Shown here in pieces: positions 27,069 through 35,806 of a stretch of 64,000 nucleotides of DNA (its first letter is position 1; each line of letters opens with the position of its first letter). A program made the position numbers and the translations under genes. The notes under the pieces are model-generated. The model did no database searches. It was not told where the DNA came from and saw only the letters and a list, made by a program, of their open reading frames with translations. The DNA is from Variovorax sp. HW608. Lineage in GTDB: Bacteria > Pseudomonadota > Gammaproteobacteria > Burkholderiales > Burkholderiaceae_C. The DNA lies in the NCBI RefSeq assembly GCF_900090195.1, contig NZ_LT607803.1, positions 248,001 through 312,000 on the forward strand, read 5' to 3'.

Positions 27069-28427
27069 TTACCTGCTCTCTACAACGCTGTTCAACGCTT
27101 CAAACAGCTCCTGACTGGGGCAGTTTCCTGCCAGCAATGCTTCTAGGAAATGGGCGGGTAGCCGCACTTCGTTCCGCTCTGACAGTCGGGTCGCTTTCTC
27201 CAGCAACGATTGATCGGGCAATGGATTGTCAAAATCGCCAACAGGAGAGATGACCAATTTGCTGACAACACCGCGCGTCGAATCAAGATGGACGCGCGCC
27301 GGTACCTTGAGTGGGTACATGGCGTCGAGCTGATCGTCCACCTTCACATGCACCTTCTCGGCAAGTTCGACGATGCGCGGGTCCGCGATCAGGGCATCCA
27401 GGTCTAATTGAAGCAATGCGTCGGCTCCGAGCATGACTCCAACAGCGACCGCAAACGGAACACTAAACTGCGCAGAGATAAGGTCCACAGGACAAGGCTG
27501 GTTCGGCAGAGTTGCCGCCCGTGTGAACGTCTCGATCGAGATGCCGCGGACGACCGCATCGTGCGGAAGCTCGCGAATCAGATCGATTGCCGCATCCACG
27601 GCGCTATGCATCCAACGGCAACACGCGTACCGCTTGAAATATGTCGTGTCGATGAAGAAGCGACCTGGATTGGAGCTAGCATCCCCCCAGTCCCGGTACA
27701 TGCCTGGGTTTGAGAACGAACTGTCGTAGCCACGCATGCCCACCTCCGCCAATCCAGCAGCGCTGAATCCAGCGATCACCGACCACGGAATTCCCTCTTT
27801 CAGGTCGCCGCCTCGAAATCCGGAATGATCCGCGGCCAGCAGGTTGGGCGCATGCGATTCAGCGATGGTCAGCGCATGTTGGGTCCGCGTTGCATCGAAC
27901 CCTCTTAGCTTCGCGACAGCGGCGGCCACACCAATTGCTGACCACCGGCCTGTCGCGACAGTAGCCTGAGCAGCGGCACTGCGCATGCTGGCGCAAGCAA
28001 CGCCGACTTCATATCCCGCGACAATCGCAAGCAGCATCTCCTGGAGCGATGAGTTCCTTTGCTGTGCCTCGGCAAGCACGGCCGGAATGATTGCCGCGCC
28101 GGGATGCCCCGCCGCCACGCGATGCCCATCGTCGAGATCGAGGATAGAGGTTGCAGTCGCATTCACATATGCAGCGCCGACGGGCGACAAGCAGCGCTCA
28201 CTGAACCATACCCCGCTCGACCCCGCCGGGAATGTGAGTTCGGCCCAACGCAGCGCCATCGATGTGGCAGGATGGGCTTGGCCGGCCGCAGCACAGCCCA
28301 CCGCATCGATCAGGCACCGGCGAGCGGCGTGGAGGGTGCTTGCAGGGACGTCCGCGGCATCCAAGGTCACGAGGCGAGAAGCCAATCGCGCGGAAACTTC
28401 GTTTGACATTGTTGAAATTTGAGGCAT
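27069..28427 (-). CDS. MmgE/PrpD family protein
   Basis: 452 aa from ATG 28427 (MPQISTMSNEV; a second ATG at 28409 is also possible). The sequence matches the all-helical MmgE/PrpD fold: ARRCLIDAVGCAAAGQ, ATATSILDLDDGHRVAAGHPGAAIIPAVLA, AIVAGYEVGVACA, GRWSAIGVAAAVAKLRG and FKRYACCRWMHSAVDAAI. PrpD dehydrates 2-methylcitrate, MmgE acts on 2-methylcitrate/citrate, and other relatives are iminodisuccinate epimerase or cis-aconitate decarboxylase, so the family is best read as dehydratase/isomerase/decarboxylase of carboxylic acids. It is in the transporter operon, far from the methylcitrate genes at 57-62 kb, so a role in propionate use is not favoured. Confidence 0.88.
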   Translation of the reverse strand: MPQISTMSNEVSARLASRLVTLDAADVPASTLHAARRCLIDAVGCAAAGQAHPATSMALRWAELTFPAGSSGVWFSERCLSPVGAAYVNATATSILDLDDGHRVAAGHPGAAIIPAVLAEAQQRNSSLQEMLLAIVAGYEVGVACASMRSAAAQATVATGRWSAIGVAAAVAKLRGFDATRTQHALTIAESHAPNLLAADHSGFRGGDLKEGIPWSVIAGFSAAGLAEVGMRGYDSSFSNPGMYRDWGDASSNPGRFFIDTTYFKRYACCRWMHSAVDAAIDLIRELPHDAVVRGISIETFTRAATLPNQPCPVDLISAQFSVPFAVAVGVMLGADALLQLDLDALIADPRIVELAEKVHVKVDDQLDAMYPLKVPARVHLDSTRGVVSKLVISPVGDFDNPLPDQSLLEKATRLSERNEVRLPAHFLEALLAGNCPSQELFEALNSVVESR

Positions 28428-28459
28428 CAGTAGGGTCTGGTTACCAGCGCGACTCCGAT

Positions 28460-30253
28460 CTAATTGGAAGGTCGACCACCCGTTTTTCGAATCGCTTCGA
28501 TGCCAACATGAACGAGAACCGTAAACGCGATCATCAGACTTGACACAGCAGCAATCGTCGGAGTGATCTCTTCGCGGATCCCTGACCACATCTTGACGGG
28601 GAGCGTCATCGTGTCCGGTCCGCTAACAAATAGCGACAGGACGACCTCGTCGAACGAATGCAGGAAGGCGAAGAAGCCTGCCACGATCAACGCCGGACGG
28701 ATGAGGGGCAGGACGATCCGTCTAATGGTCACGATGCGCGAGGCACCTAGACTTGCGGCTGCATGTTCAAGGCGAATGTTCTGGGACTGAAGGCTCGCTG
28801 CGACGATGAGAACGACCAGTGGAACGGCCCCAACGCTGTGGGCCATCACCAACCCAATGGATGTATTCACAAGGTGCAGCTTCGCAAAGAGGAAATAGAG
28901 AGCCACCGCGCTGATGATGACCGGCACGATCATCGGTGCAAGGAGAAGTTGGTATCCGATCCGACGCATTCGAGGGCTAGCACGCACGAGCGCCATTGCA
29001 GCCGCCGATCCAACGGCCAGGCTCACGAGCGCCGCAGCGATGGCGACCCCCAGGCTCTGCCACGTCGCCGAGACCCAAGCATCGCTGCTGAGATAGTCGC
29101 GGTACCACTGCAACGAGAGGCCCGGGGGCGGGAAGTCCAGAAACCGCGACGAGCTGAACGAGATGGGCACGATGATCAGAATTGGACTGACCAGGAACAA
29201 GGCGACGATCAGACTGATTCCTCGCAAGATCGCTCCGCCAGAAGGCAAGCTGTCAGTAATGACTGCTGGAACCGGGACCGCACGCCCAACGGCGCGCGCA
29301 GCCGAAGTCACTAGATCGACCAAACGAACGTAGGTGCTTGTCGGGTTGCGAACAGACGTGCTTGCCAAGACACCAGTGGTGTGTTGTGAGCCAAGGAGTT
29401 TTTCAATGCCGACAAAACGGTTGGACACCGTGTAGAACACGAGCGTGATCGCCAGGAGCACCGTCGCCACCGCGGCCGCAAGAGGCCAGTTGAGCGTGCC
29501 ATTCACCTGCGTCTCGATCAGCATCGGGAGCGTAATTGACTTCGGACCCCCGAGCAGCGCCGGGGTGATGTAGAAGCCGAGGGCGAAGACAAAGACCAGC
29601 AGTCCAGCAGCAGTGACACCCGGAGCGCTTAACGGAAAGTACACCCGCCAGAAGTTCTGCAATGCTGAGGCGCCCAACGAAGCGCCAGCGCGAGACAAGG
29701 TGGATGGAATGCCCTTCATCACGCTCATGAGAATCAGCACCGTGAAGGGCATGAGGATGTACACCATCGCCACCACGACGCTGAACTGGTTGTAGATCAA
29801 GTCGACTGGCCGCTCGGTGATTCCGATCCGCATCAAGAACTGATTGATTAGGCCAAAGCGGCCGAGAAGCACCATCCATGCGTAGGTTCGAACGAGATAA
29901 CTCGTGAAGAACGGCAACACAACGGCAAACAACAAGGCCTTCGCGACCCAACTGCGTGCGCTGACAATCCAGTGTGCGAGCGGATAGCCGAAGAGAAGGC
30001 AAACGGCTGTTACGCTGGTCGCGAGCGTGAAAGTGCGCGCCAAAATGATCCAGTTCGTCCGGTCGAAGAGGAACTCCCGGTAATGCACCAGGGTCGGTTC
30101 GGGATCAAAGAAGCTGAGGGCAAGAAGGCCGACGAGCGGAACAAAAAAGAAGATCCCCAGCAGCACTGCAGCCGGCGTGAGCAAAAGCGATGTTTCGCGG
30201 TTTCGCGGCGGCCGCGCGGCGGCCGTCTTCATCGAGAGGGATGGAGCAAGCAT
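28460..30253 (-). CDS. ABC transporter permease, fused PotB-PotC type
   Basis: 597 aa, about twice a normal permease. Two complete spermidine/putrescine-type permease modules are joined in one chain: module 1 (about 25-300) with an EAA-like loop SRAGASLGASALQNFWRVYFP, and module 2 (about 345-590) with EHAAASLGASRIVTIRRIVLP; the linker of about 45 residues is polar. Each module has about six hydrophobic segments. The ATG at 30253 starts one base after the stop of the binding-protein gene; longer in-frame starts would overlap it. Together with the ATPase and binding protein it makes a polyamine/quaternary-amine class importer, a fused heterodimer in one polypeptide. Confidence 0.9.
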   Translation of the reverse strand: MLAPSLSMKTAAARPPRNRETSLLLTPAAVLLGIFFFVPLVGLLALSFFDPEPTLVHYREFLFDRTNWIILARTFTLATSVTAVCLLFGYPLAHWIVSARSWVAKALLFAVVLPFFTSYLVRTYAWMVLLGRFGLINQFLMRIGITERPVDLIYNQFSVVVAMVYILMPFTVLILMSVMKGIPSTLSRAGASLGASALQNFWRVYFPLSAPGVTAAGLLVFVFALGFYITPALLGGPKSITLPMLIETQVNGTLNWPLAAAVATVLLAITLVFYTVSNRFVGIEKLLGSQHTTGVLASTSVRNPTSTYVRLVDLVTSAARAVGRAVPVPAVITDSLPSGGAILRGISLIVALFLVSPILIIVPISFSSSRFLDFPPPGLSLQWYRDYLSSDAWVSATWQSLGVAIAAALVSLAVGSAAAMALVRASPRMRRIGYQLLLAPMIVPVIISAVALYFLFAKLHLVNTSIGLVMAHSVGAVPLVVLIVAASLQSQNIRLEHAAASLGASRIVTIRRIVLPLIRPALIVAGFFAFLHSFDEVVLSLFVSGPDTMTLPVKMWSGIREEITPTIAAVSSLMIAFTVLVHVGIEAIRKTGGRPSN

Positions 30254-30254
30254 G

Positions 30255-31373
30255 TTAGGAGACCGCCCACTTGGTCCAGCGTTCGACAAGCACTTCGGTA
30301 TTGGTCTTGCCGGAAGCATTTTTCGCCTCCCAGAAAGCCGGATCACGGAAGAATTGCTTTTCCAGATTTGCAGGTGAGGTTGGCAGTAGAGCTGCCACTT
30401 TCGGTTCGATGTACTTGAAGGCAGCGCGGTTCATCGGACCGTAGAAAATGATGTTGTGCAGCCGAGCTTGCGCCTGTGCGGTCGCCATGTACGCTGCAAA
30501 GCGCATGGCCAAAGCTCGCCTCTTGGTGCCTTTGGGGACGACCCAGTAGTTCGGCGAGAGCTCGCCTTCGTCCCAGTGGTAGTCGACGGGTGCGCCTTGC
30601 GCCTTGAGCGCTTCCAATCGGCCATTGAACGCCGAACACATCGCAACCTGTCGATCCGACAGAAGCTGGCCCGGCTCGGCGCCCACGGTCCAGAACTTCG
30701 TGATCTCGGCTTTGATCTTGTCGAGTGATGCGAAGGCCTTGTCGAAGTCGATCGGGTAAATCTTGTCTTTCGGCACACCGGCGGCGAGTAGTGCGAACGC
30801 GATCGATGTCGGGTCTCCGATTGAGCCGGCCCTCAGTGACCGCGGTCCCGGAAACCTGCGAACGTCCCAGAACTCGGCCCAGGTGTGCGGGCGAGGCTTG
30901 TTTGCCGGGTACTCCGCTGTCGAGAACCCCATCACCGTGCTGAACACGTATGAACCGACGCCATATTTGTGCTTGGCTTCCGGCAGCAGGTTGTCCATCG
31001 TTTCCTTGTCGAACCCGCCATAGTCGATTTCTTCGAGGTACTTGGGCGCATCAGGCCGGAACGCGGCGCTGGGGAGCTCTACCAAGTCCCACTGGACGTC
31101 GCCACTGTCCACTTGCGCCTTCAGCTTCGCGTCCGTGGCAGGGGAGACATAAGTGATCTTGATCCCCGTGTCGCGCTGGAACGGTTCGACGATCGCTTTA
31201 CGGAAGGCCTCTTCATAAGAGCCGCCACCCGAGACGACCACCAGCGTTGATGTTTGGGCACGCAAGATGCCCGGCGCTCCAAGCGAGAGCGCAGCGGTGC
31301 CGGCTACAGCGCCGAATTGCACCAGGGCCTTGCGGCGTGTCGGCAAGCCAGAGTTGGTTGTTTCGTGCGTCAT
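30255..31373 (-). CDS. ABC transporter substrate-binding protein, polyamine/iron type
   Basis: 372 aa. An N-terminal twin-arginine-like signal (TRRKALVQFGAVAGTAAL, cleavage near ILRAQ) is followed by a PotD/FbpA-like binding domain: LVVVSGGGSYEEAFRKAIVEPF, VDSGDVQWDLVELPS, GFSTAEYPANKPRPHTWAEFWD and YWVVPKGTKRRALAMRFAAYM. This places it in the extracellular solute-binding family of spermidine/putrescine and related amine transporters. The ligand cannot be read from the sequence. It lies 12 bases after the ATPase gene. Confidence 0.9.
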   Translation of the reverse strand: MTHETTNSGLPTRRKALVQFGAVAGTAALSLGAPGILRAQTSTLVVVSGGGSYEEAFRKAIVEPFQRDTGIKITYVSPATDAKLKAQVDSGDVQWDLVELPSAAFRPDAPKYLEEIDYGGFDKETMDNLLPEAKHKYGVGSYVFSTVMGFSTAEYPANKPRPHTWAEFWDVRRFPGPRSLRAGSIGDPTSIAFALLAAGVPKDKIYPIDFDKAFASLDKIKAEITKFWTVGAEPGQLLSDRQVAMCSAFNGRLEALKAQGAPVDYHWDEGELSPNYWVVPKGTKRRALAMRFAAYMATAQAQARLHNIIFYGPMNRAAFKYIEPKVAALLPTSPANLEKQFFRDPAFWEAKNASGKTNTEVLVERWTKWAVS

Positions 31374-31385
31374 GGACCTCTCTCC

Positions 31386-32573
31386 TTAGGAGTTCAACGT
31401 GGGGATACGATTCGCTGCAACGCTCCTGTGCAATGAAGCGGATTCGGCTTGCGGGCTCTCGACTTGACTGGCGCTTGCGGATTGCGAATCGTCGCAAAGT
31501 AGCCGCCCATCTCGGGCATTCCAGCCAACTCGCACCGTCTCACCGATTTGCATCGTCGGTGCGAGTGCATGGCGTTGCACGGCCACAGTGACGTGCACCG
31601 GGCTCGCCGCACGCAAACAAACGCGGTACTTGACGACATTTCCCCAATAGACCGCGTCCTCGACTACAGCATCAAACTCGTTGTCCGCTCTTGCTCCGTG
31701 CACGAGGGGAATGACCTTTTCGGGACGAATCATCAGGGTCATGGACGCTGCCCGGTCCTCGACGCCTTGCCACGTTGCACACACCTGCAGTCCGCCGACG
31801 TCGAGCAGTGGAGCGTTGTCCGCTTCGCCGATCAGGCGGGCATCGAGAAAATTGGACTCACCAATGAAGCTGGCGACAAACCGGGTCCGAGGAGCCTCGT
31901 AGATTTCTTCCGGGCTTCCAACCTGTTCTACCTTCCCATTGTTCATCACCACGATCCGATCGGACATCGTGAGCGCTTCGCTTTGATCGTGCGTGACAAA
32001 GACCATCGTCGTGCCGAGCGACTTTTGGAGCCGCTTCAGTTCGACCTGCATGTGCTCTCGCAGCTGCTTGTCGAGTGCGCCGAGAGGCTCATCCATGAGA
32101 ACGACCCCCGGACGGAAGACGAGCGCGCGGGCCAAGGCAACCCGCTGCTGCTGTCCGCCGGATAGTTCATGAGGCATGCGCCCTTCGTAACCGCCGAGCT
32201 GCACGAGGCTGAGCGCTTCCTTCACGCCGGCTCGAAGCTCGGAACCGGACATGCCGCGCATCTTGAGCGCGAACGCCACGTTCTCGAAGACTGAAAGATG
32301 GGGAAACAGCGCGTAGTTCTGAAAAACCACGCCGATATTGCGCTTGTGGACCGGCAGCCCCGTAATGGGCCGATCGCCCACGAAAATCTTGCCAGCAGTC
32401 GGCGTTTCAAAACCGGCCACCATCATCAACGTGCTCGTCTTGCCAGAGCCGCTGGGCCCGAGAAAGGACACGAACTCACCGGCCTCGATCTGAACCGAAA
32501 CTTCGTCGACAGCCCGCGCGCTGCCATACAGCTTGGATAGGCGCTCTAGCCGCAGCGATTCACCCTTGAGCAT
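31386..32573 (-). CDS. ABC transporter ATP-binding protein, PotA type
   Basis: 395 aa. Walker A GPSGSGKTST, Q-loop VFQNYALFPHLSV, signature LSGGQQQRVALARALV and Walker B VVLMDEPLGALD are all intact. The C-terminal 150 residues form a TOBE domain (IGESNFLDARLIGE, MIRPEKVIPLV), typical of polyamine, sugar and iron importers. It is first in the six-gene minus-strand operon ATPase, binding protein, fused permease, MmgE/PrpD, amidohydrolase, LysR regulator. The upstream 350 bases contain an operator-like dyad. Confidence 0.94.
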   Translation of the reverse strand: MLKGESLRLERLSKLYGSARAVDEVSVQIEAGEFVSFLGPSGSGKTSTLMMVAGFETPTAGKIFVGDRPITGLPVHKRNIGVVFQNYALFPHLSVFENVAFALKMRGMSGSELRAGVKEALSLVQLGGYEGRMPHELSGGQQQRVALARALVFRPGVVLMDEPLGALDKQLREHMQVELKRLQKSLGTTMVFVTHDQSEALTMSDRIVVMNNGKVEQVGSPEEIYEAPRTRFVASFIGESNFLDARLIGEADNAPLLDVGGLQVCATWQGVEDRAASMTLMIRPEKVIPLVHGARADNEFDAVVEDAVYWGNVVKYRVCLRAASPVHVTVAVQRHALAPTMQIGETVRVGWNARDGRLLCDDSQSASASQVESPQAESASLHRSVAANRIPTLNS

Positions 32574-32770
32574 GTGAACCCCTTGTGATGTTCACCAAAG
32601 CTGCGCCGCTTGCCGGGGCGCAGTTGCCTCGCAAATTTGCAGCGACCAGGGAGCCGCCACACTGGACACCGGCGAGCCAGGTGCCGCCATGGGGGCGAGC
32701 GAGAGAAGGTTGTGAATAGGTCATTGATAGTCTCCGGGCATCATCGTCATGGCTGGGGGACGCAGCGCCG

Positions 32771-32888
32771 TTAGCATCAGCGCCGCTTCGTATCAGCATC
32801 AGAATATGTGATGCTAGTGGCCGGGCGGCCGGCCGTCCTGAAGCGGATCGCGGGCGCGCTGATGCAGATCTCAATCAGCGGTGATGCT
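32771..32888. promoter_or_regulatory. Operator-like cluster of TGATGC half-sites
   Basis: A dyad AGCATCA-N7-TGATGCT at 32795-32815, which also obeys T-N11-A (T32799, A32811), is flanked by further half-sites AGCATCA at 32773-32779 and TGATGCT at 32882-32888. The cluster sits between the divergent ATPase-operon and HutD genes and is a plausible binding region for the operon's LysR regulator or another dimeric repressor. Confidence 0.5.
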
Positions 32889-32926
32889 GCACTCGCAGGC
32901 GTCCGGAGGACGCCACCATTCGTTCG

Positions 32927-33508
32927 ATGAAGGGACCATTTCCAATTCACAGCATCCCGAGCCAACCCTGGAAAAATCAGGCAGGAACAACGCGGCAAAT
33001 CGCATCCGGACAGGGCTGGAGGGTGAGCGTGGCCGCAGTTGGCGCGGACGCCCCGTTTTCTGTATTTCGGAATACTCGGCGTCAGTCAATCGTGATCGAA
33101 GGCGACGGCATACAACTGCGCTGCGGAGACAGGTCTGTCGAACTCTTGCCGCATGTGGTTTCCGGCTACGCGGGCGACATCGAGTGGCAGGGCCACTTGC
33201 GCGGTAGACCCGCGACCGTGCTCAATGTCATCTGCGAGAAGGATGTTGCTGAGGCAGAGATCTTTGTCGGACGGGCAGTGGAGGTCTGCGCGGACCGTCA
33301 GGGGGCCATCGTTGCGCTTCCAATCTGCTGCTCAATGTCATATGTGCTTGAGTCGGGGGAGGCTGGTGTCGCTTCGCGCGGCACGGCCTTCGTGTGCGAC
33401 GATCGCGAGTTCATGGCTTGCCACGCGGTCGCAGAATGGACAACAGGCATTGGTTACATCATCGCCGTTCGCCTGACCCCAGCAACTAACGGCGCTCAAG
33501 GTGATTGA
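32927..33508 (+). CDS. hutD: HutD family protein
   Basis: 193 aa. The family core is visible: PWKNQAGTTRQIASGQGWRV (K-N-x-x-G-x-T-R-x-I-A, first position of the cupin-like pocket), then ADAPFSVFRNTRRQSIVIEG, LLPHVVSGYAGDIEWQG and ATVLNVIC (usual LNVM). HutD is a small cupin-like protein found with histidine utilisation genes and proposed to sense or limit the pathway. Here it is divergent from the ABC/HutG-like operon, with no other hut enzyme in view. The ATG at 32927 has no strong ribosome site; a start further downstream would cut the conserved core. Confidence 0.8.
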   Translation: MKGPFPIHSIPSQPWKNQAGTTRQIASGQGWRVSVAAVGADAPFSVFRNTRRQSIVIEGDGIQLRCGDRSVELLPHVVSGYAGDIEWQGHLRGRPATVLNVICEKDVAEAEIFVGRAVEVCADRQGAIVALPICCSMSYVLESGEAGVASRGTAFVCDDREFMACHAVAEWTTGIGYIIAVRLTPATNGAQGD

Positions 33509-33880
33509 TGTGCCCTGCTAAGGTCTAAATCCCCTCGGATTTCATCGACACCTCTGCGCCTCATCCTTGAGTGCAATAAAAGTGCCATGAGCAAGCGGAG
33601 AGACCGAGGCATCCACGAATTCTGAGGTGAGACCTGCCGGCTGCTTCTGGGCCGCACCGCGACGTCCCCCAGAGATCATCACAAGACTGCAATGGGCACA
33701 AAGTGATCGAGCACCAAGGGCATTGATAAAGACCGCAAGCCGCTCCAATGCGGACCTTGTCACACCCCCACCTAGAGACGGCGAGACATGCGGTACCGGC
33801 ACGAACGCCACTCTCTTTCGCTGGTTTTCGCTCGTGAGGCCCGCCTTCCCTCGCCCGGCGGCCGCCCGATGTCCGCCCGC
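33509..33880. other. Intergenic region, doubtful small ORF
   Basis: No confident gene. An 89-codon minus-strand frame (33542-33811) lies directly after the HTH gene in the same direction, but I see neither a ribosome site nor a recognisable domain. Confidence 0.25.
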
Positions 33881-34231
33881 TCAAGTTGCGTGGAACACCG
33901 CCGAGTTCGCTGCCGGCTGTCCCTGCGCATCTTCGAGCGCCCGGATCACGCCGCGCAGCCGCTCGCATTCTCGCTCGAGGGAGGCCACCCAGGCGCGGGC
34001 GTGCTGGGCTTCGTTGAAGGCCTGCGCGTGCAGGGCGGCCATGCCCCAGCGGCTCTCGATCAAGAGGGCCAGGTAGACGGCGCGGGGTGCATTGCCACTG
34101 GCCTGGTAGCGCCGCAGGGTGCGCAGGCTCACGCCCAGGTGCCGGACGATGGCCTTGCGCGATTCCGTCTGGTCGGCGAGCAGATAGGTGAGGGGCGGCA
34201 GGCGTGAGAACGCGGGCGCGAGGAAGGGCAT
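33881..34231 (-). CDS. Small HTH protein of phage/plasmid type
   Basis: 116 aa from ATG 34231. Residues about 12-60 contain a predicted helix-turn-helix (SRKAIVRHLGVSLRTLRRYQ) followed by APRAVYLALLIESRWG, a pattern I know from small regulators in filamentous-phage-like and other mobile elements of beta- and gammaproteobacteria. A coiled-coil-prone C-terminal helix follows (HARAWVASLERECERLRGVIR), suited to dimerisation. An upstream in-frame ATG at 34363 would add a basic tail with no conservation that I can see. No other phage genes surround it. Confidence 0.6.
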   Translation of the reverse strand: MPFLAPAFSRLPPLTYLLADQTESRKAIVRHLGVSLRTLRRYQASGNAPRAVYLALLIESRWGMAALHAQAFNEAQHARAWVASLERECERLRGVIRALEDAQGQPAANSAVFHAT

Positions 34232-34447
34232 GGCCGTGCGGACTTTCCGGCAGCGTCGGGCCGTTTTGACATAGCGGCGCTTGGAGGCGGCGGCGTTGTG
34301 GCGGCTGATTGGGAATGTCGCGTTTGGGCGAATATGAATGATGGACCTTCGCGCGCTCTCCAACGAAAGCCGATCGTCTGCTTTTTCGCTGTTTCACTGG
34401 TGTTCCAAGCGATCGAGCGGCCAGAAGCGTGACGCTGGCGCAGGGTA

Positions 34448-35203
34448 TCAAGTGTTGTCTTCACTTCCCCCCGCCAGCCAGAACTCATGGAGTTTGGCCT
34501 GCAGCAGCGCCTTGTCAGGCAGTTGGGTTTGATACTCGGCGATGAGGGTGGGACTTGCCGTTCGGCTGAGCGCGTACTCCACCACCTCGTCGTCCTTGCT
34601 GGCGCACAGGAGGACCCCGATCGGTGGGTTCTCATGCGACTTTCTGACATCTCGGTCCAACGCCTCGACGTAGAAAGTGAGCTTGCCCAGATACTCCGGC
34701 TCGAAGCGGCCGACCTCCAGCTCAATGGCCACTAGGCAGTTCAGCCCGCGATGGAAGAACAGCAGATCGAGCGCGAAGTCCCGGCCGCCGACCTGGACGG
34801 GAAACTCAGACCCCACGAAGCAGAAATCGCGCCCCAACTCGATGAGGAACTCGCGCAGCCTGTTCAGCAGACCGGCATGCAGGTCTGCCTCCGAGTGGCC
34901 TGCCGGGAGGCCCAGGAACTCGAGCACGTAGGTGTCCCTGAGGGCACTGATCGCCTCGGGGTGTGCCTGTCTCAGCGCTGCTGAGACTTTCGGGGGCTGA
35001 GCCACGGCACGCTCGAACAGCGCGAGCTTGAGCTGGCGCTCGAGTTGCCGGCTGGACCACTTCTCACGGGCCACAAGCTGCAGGTAGAACTCACGCTCCT
35101 CCGGCCGCTTCGTCTGGCCGAGGATGATGAGATGGTGCGTCCAAGGAATTTGTCTCAGCAGCGCCGAGACTTTCTTGTCCACGCCCGTGTAGGCCTCGTA
35201 GAA
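34448..35203 (-). pseudogene. Truncated YhcG-type PDDEXK nuclease (DUF1016)
   Basis: About 252 residues of the YhcG/DUF1016 family from FYEAY onward: ALLRQIPWTHHLIILGQTK, ERQLKLALFERA, YVLEFLGLP, and the nuclease core EFPVQVGGRDFALDLLFFHR with CLVAIELEVGRFEPEYLGKL (catalytic D..ExK-like arrangement; E-L-E here). Intact members have a further ~100-residue N-terminal DUF1016_N domain; upstream of 35203 the frame runs on to 35371 but is unrelated, and a plus-strand fragment of another gene overlaps it. So the 5' third has been lost by recombination. It may still express from a chance start, but I treat it as a pseudogene. Confidence 0.7.
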
Positions 35204-35210
35204 CTGCGAC

Positions 35211-35483
35211 GTGAAACTCGGCGTGTCGCTGAAGGCGAGCTTCGAGTCGGTGCAACTCGAATTGAAGGATGGTCGGATGAGCGGGCTGAAGTTGGGCAAC
35301 CCGACGGGCAACATCAGCCTGAAATGCGCGAGCCAGGAAGTCGCGGCTTTCAAACGCGACCTCAAGATCAATCAAGCCTATACGTTCGCAACGCCTGTAC
35401 CGATGGCCGTGGCGGCGCCGGCGGCTGAGGCCACACTGGCAGAGGCGGGTTCTGTTGTGCCGTTGAAAAGAAGGGCCATATAG
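35211..35483 (+). pseudogene. Fragment of an unidentified gene
   Basis: 90 codons that begin abruptly at the nuclease truncation point. The sequence SFESVQLELKDGRMSGLKLG, AFKRDLKINQAYTFATPVP and an Ala/Pro-rich tail reads like the C-terminus of a real protein, with even hydrophobic spacing, but I cannot name the family. It is probably the right-hand partner of the deletion that removed the 5' end of the YhcG-like gene. Confidence 0.4.
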
Positions 35484-35806
35484 CTCCGCCGGCATAGGCT
35501 CGTTCCACGACACCATCGGCGCTCAGCCCCGGTGGTTTCCGGCTGCTGACGCGCCAGATCATGGCGAGACCTGTAGCAACGATCACGATGACGATGCGCG
35601 AAGCCGATCGACTGCAGACGATTCTGGCGGTGGTTGCCGACCTCCCTCCCTTCAGGCTGCGAACTTTTTCGCCCGAGTCACCGGAATCCGTGATTTTCAC
35701 AATTGCAAAAATATGTAAAAGTCCGCGCGCCTAACCCGACCTGATCCCTCGCCCCGACGGGCAGCATTCCACATGCGGGACAGATTCGTTTCCTGAGCCC
35801 GCGAAC
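35484..35806. other. Upstream region of the two-partner secretion operon
   Basis: 323 bases without a gene. An AT-rich patch at about 35690-35720 (CAATTGCAAAAATATG) stands out in this GC-rich DNA and is the likeliest place for the tpsB promoter; a precise -35/-10 pair is not assigned. Confidence 0.3.
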
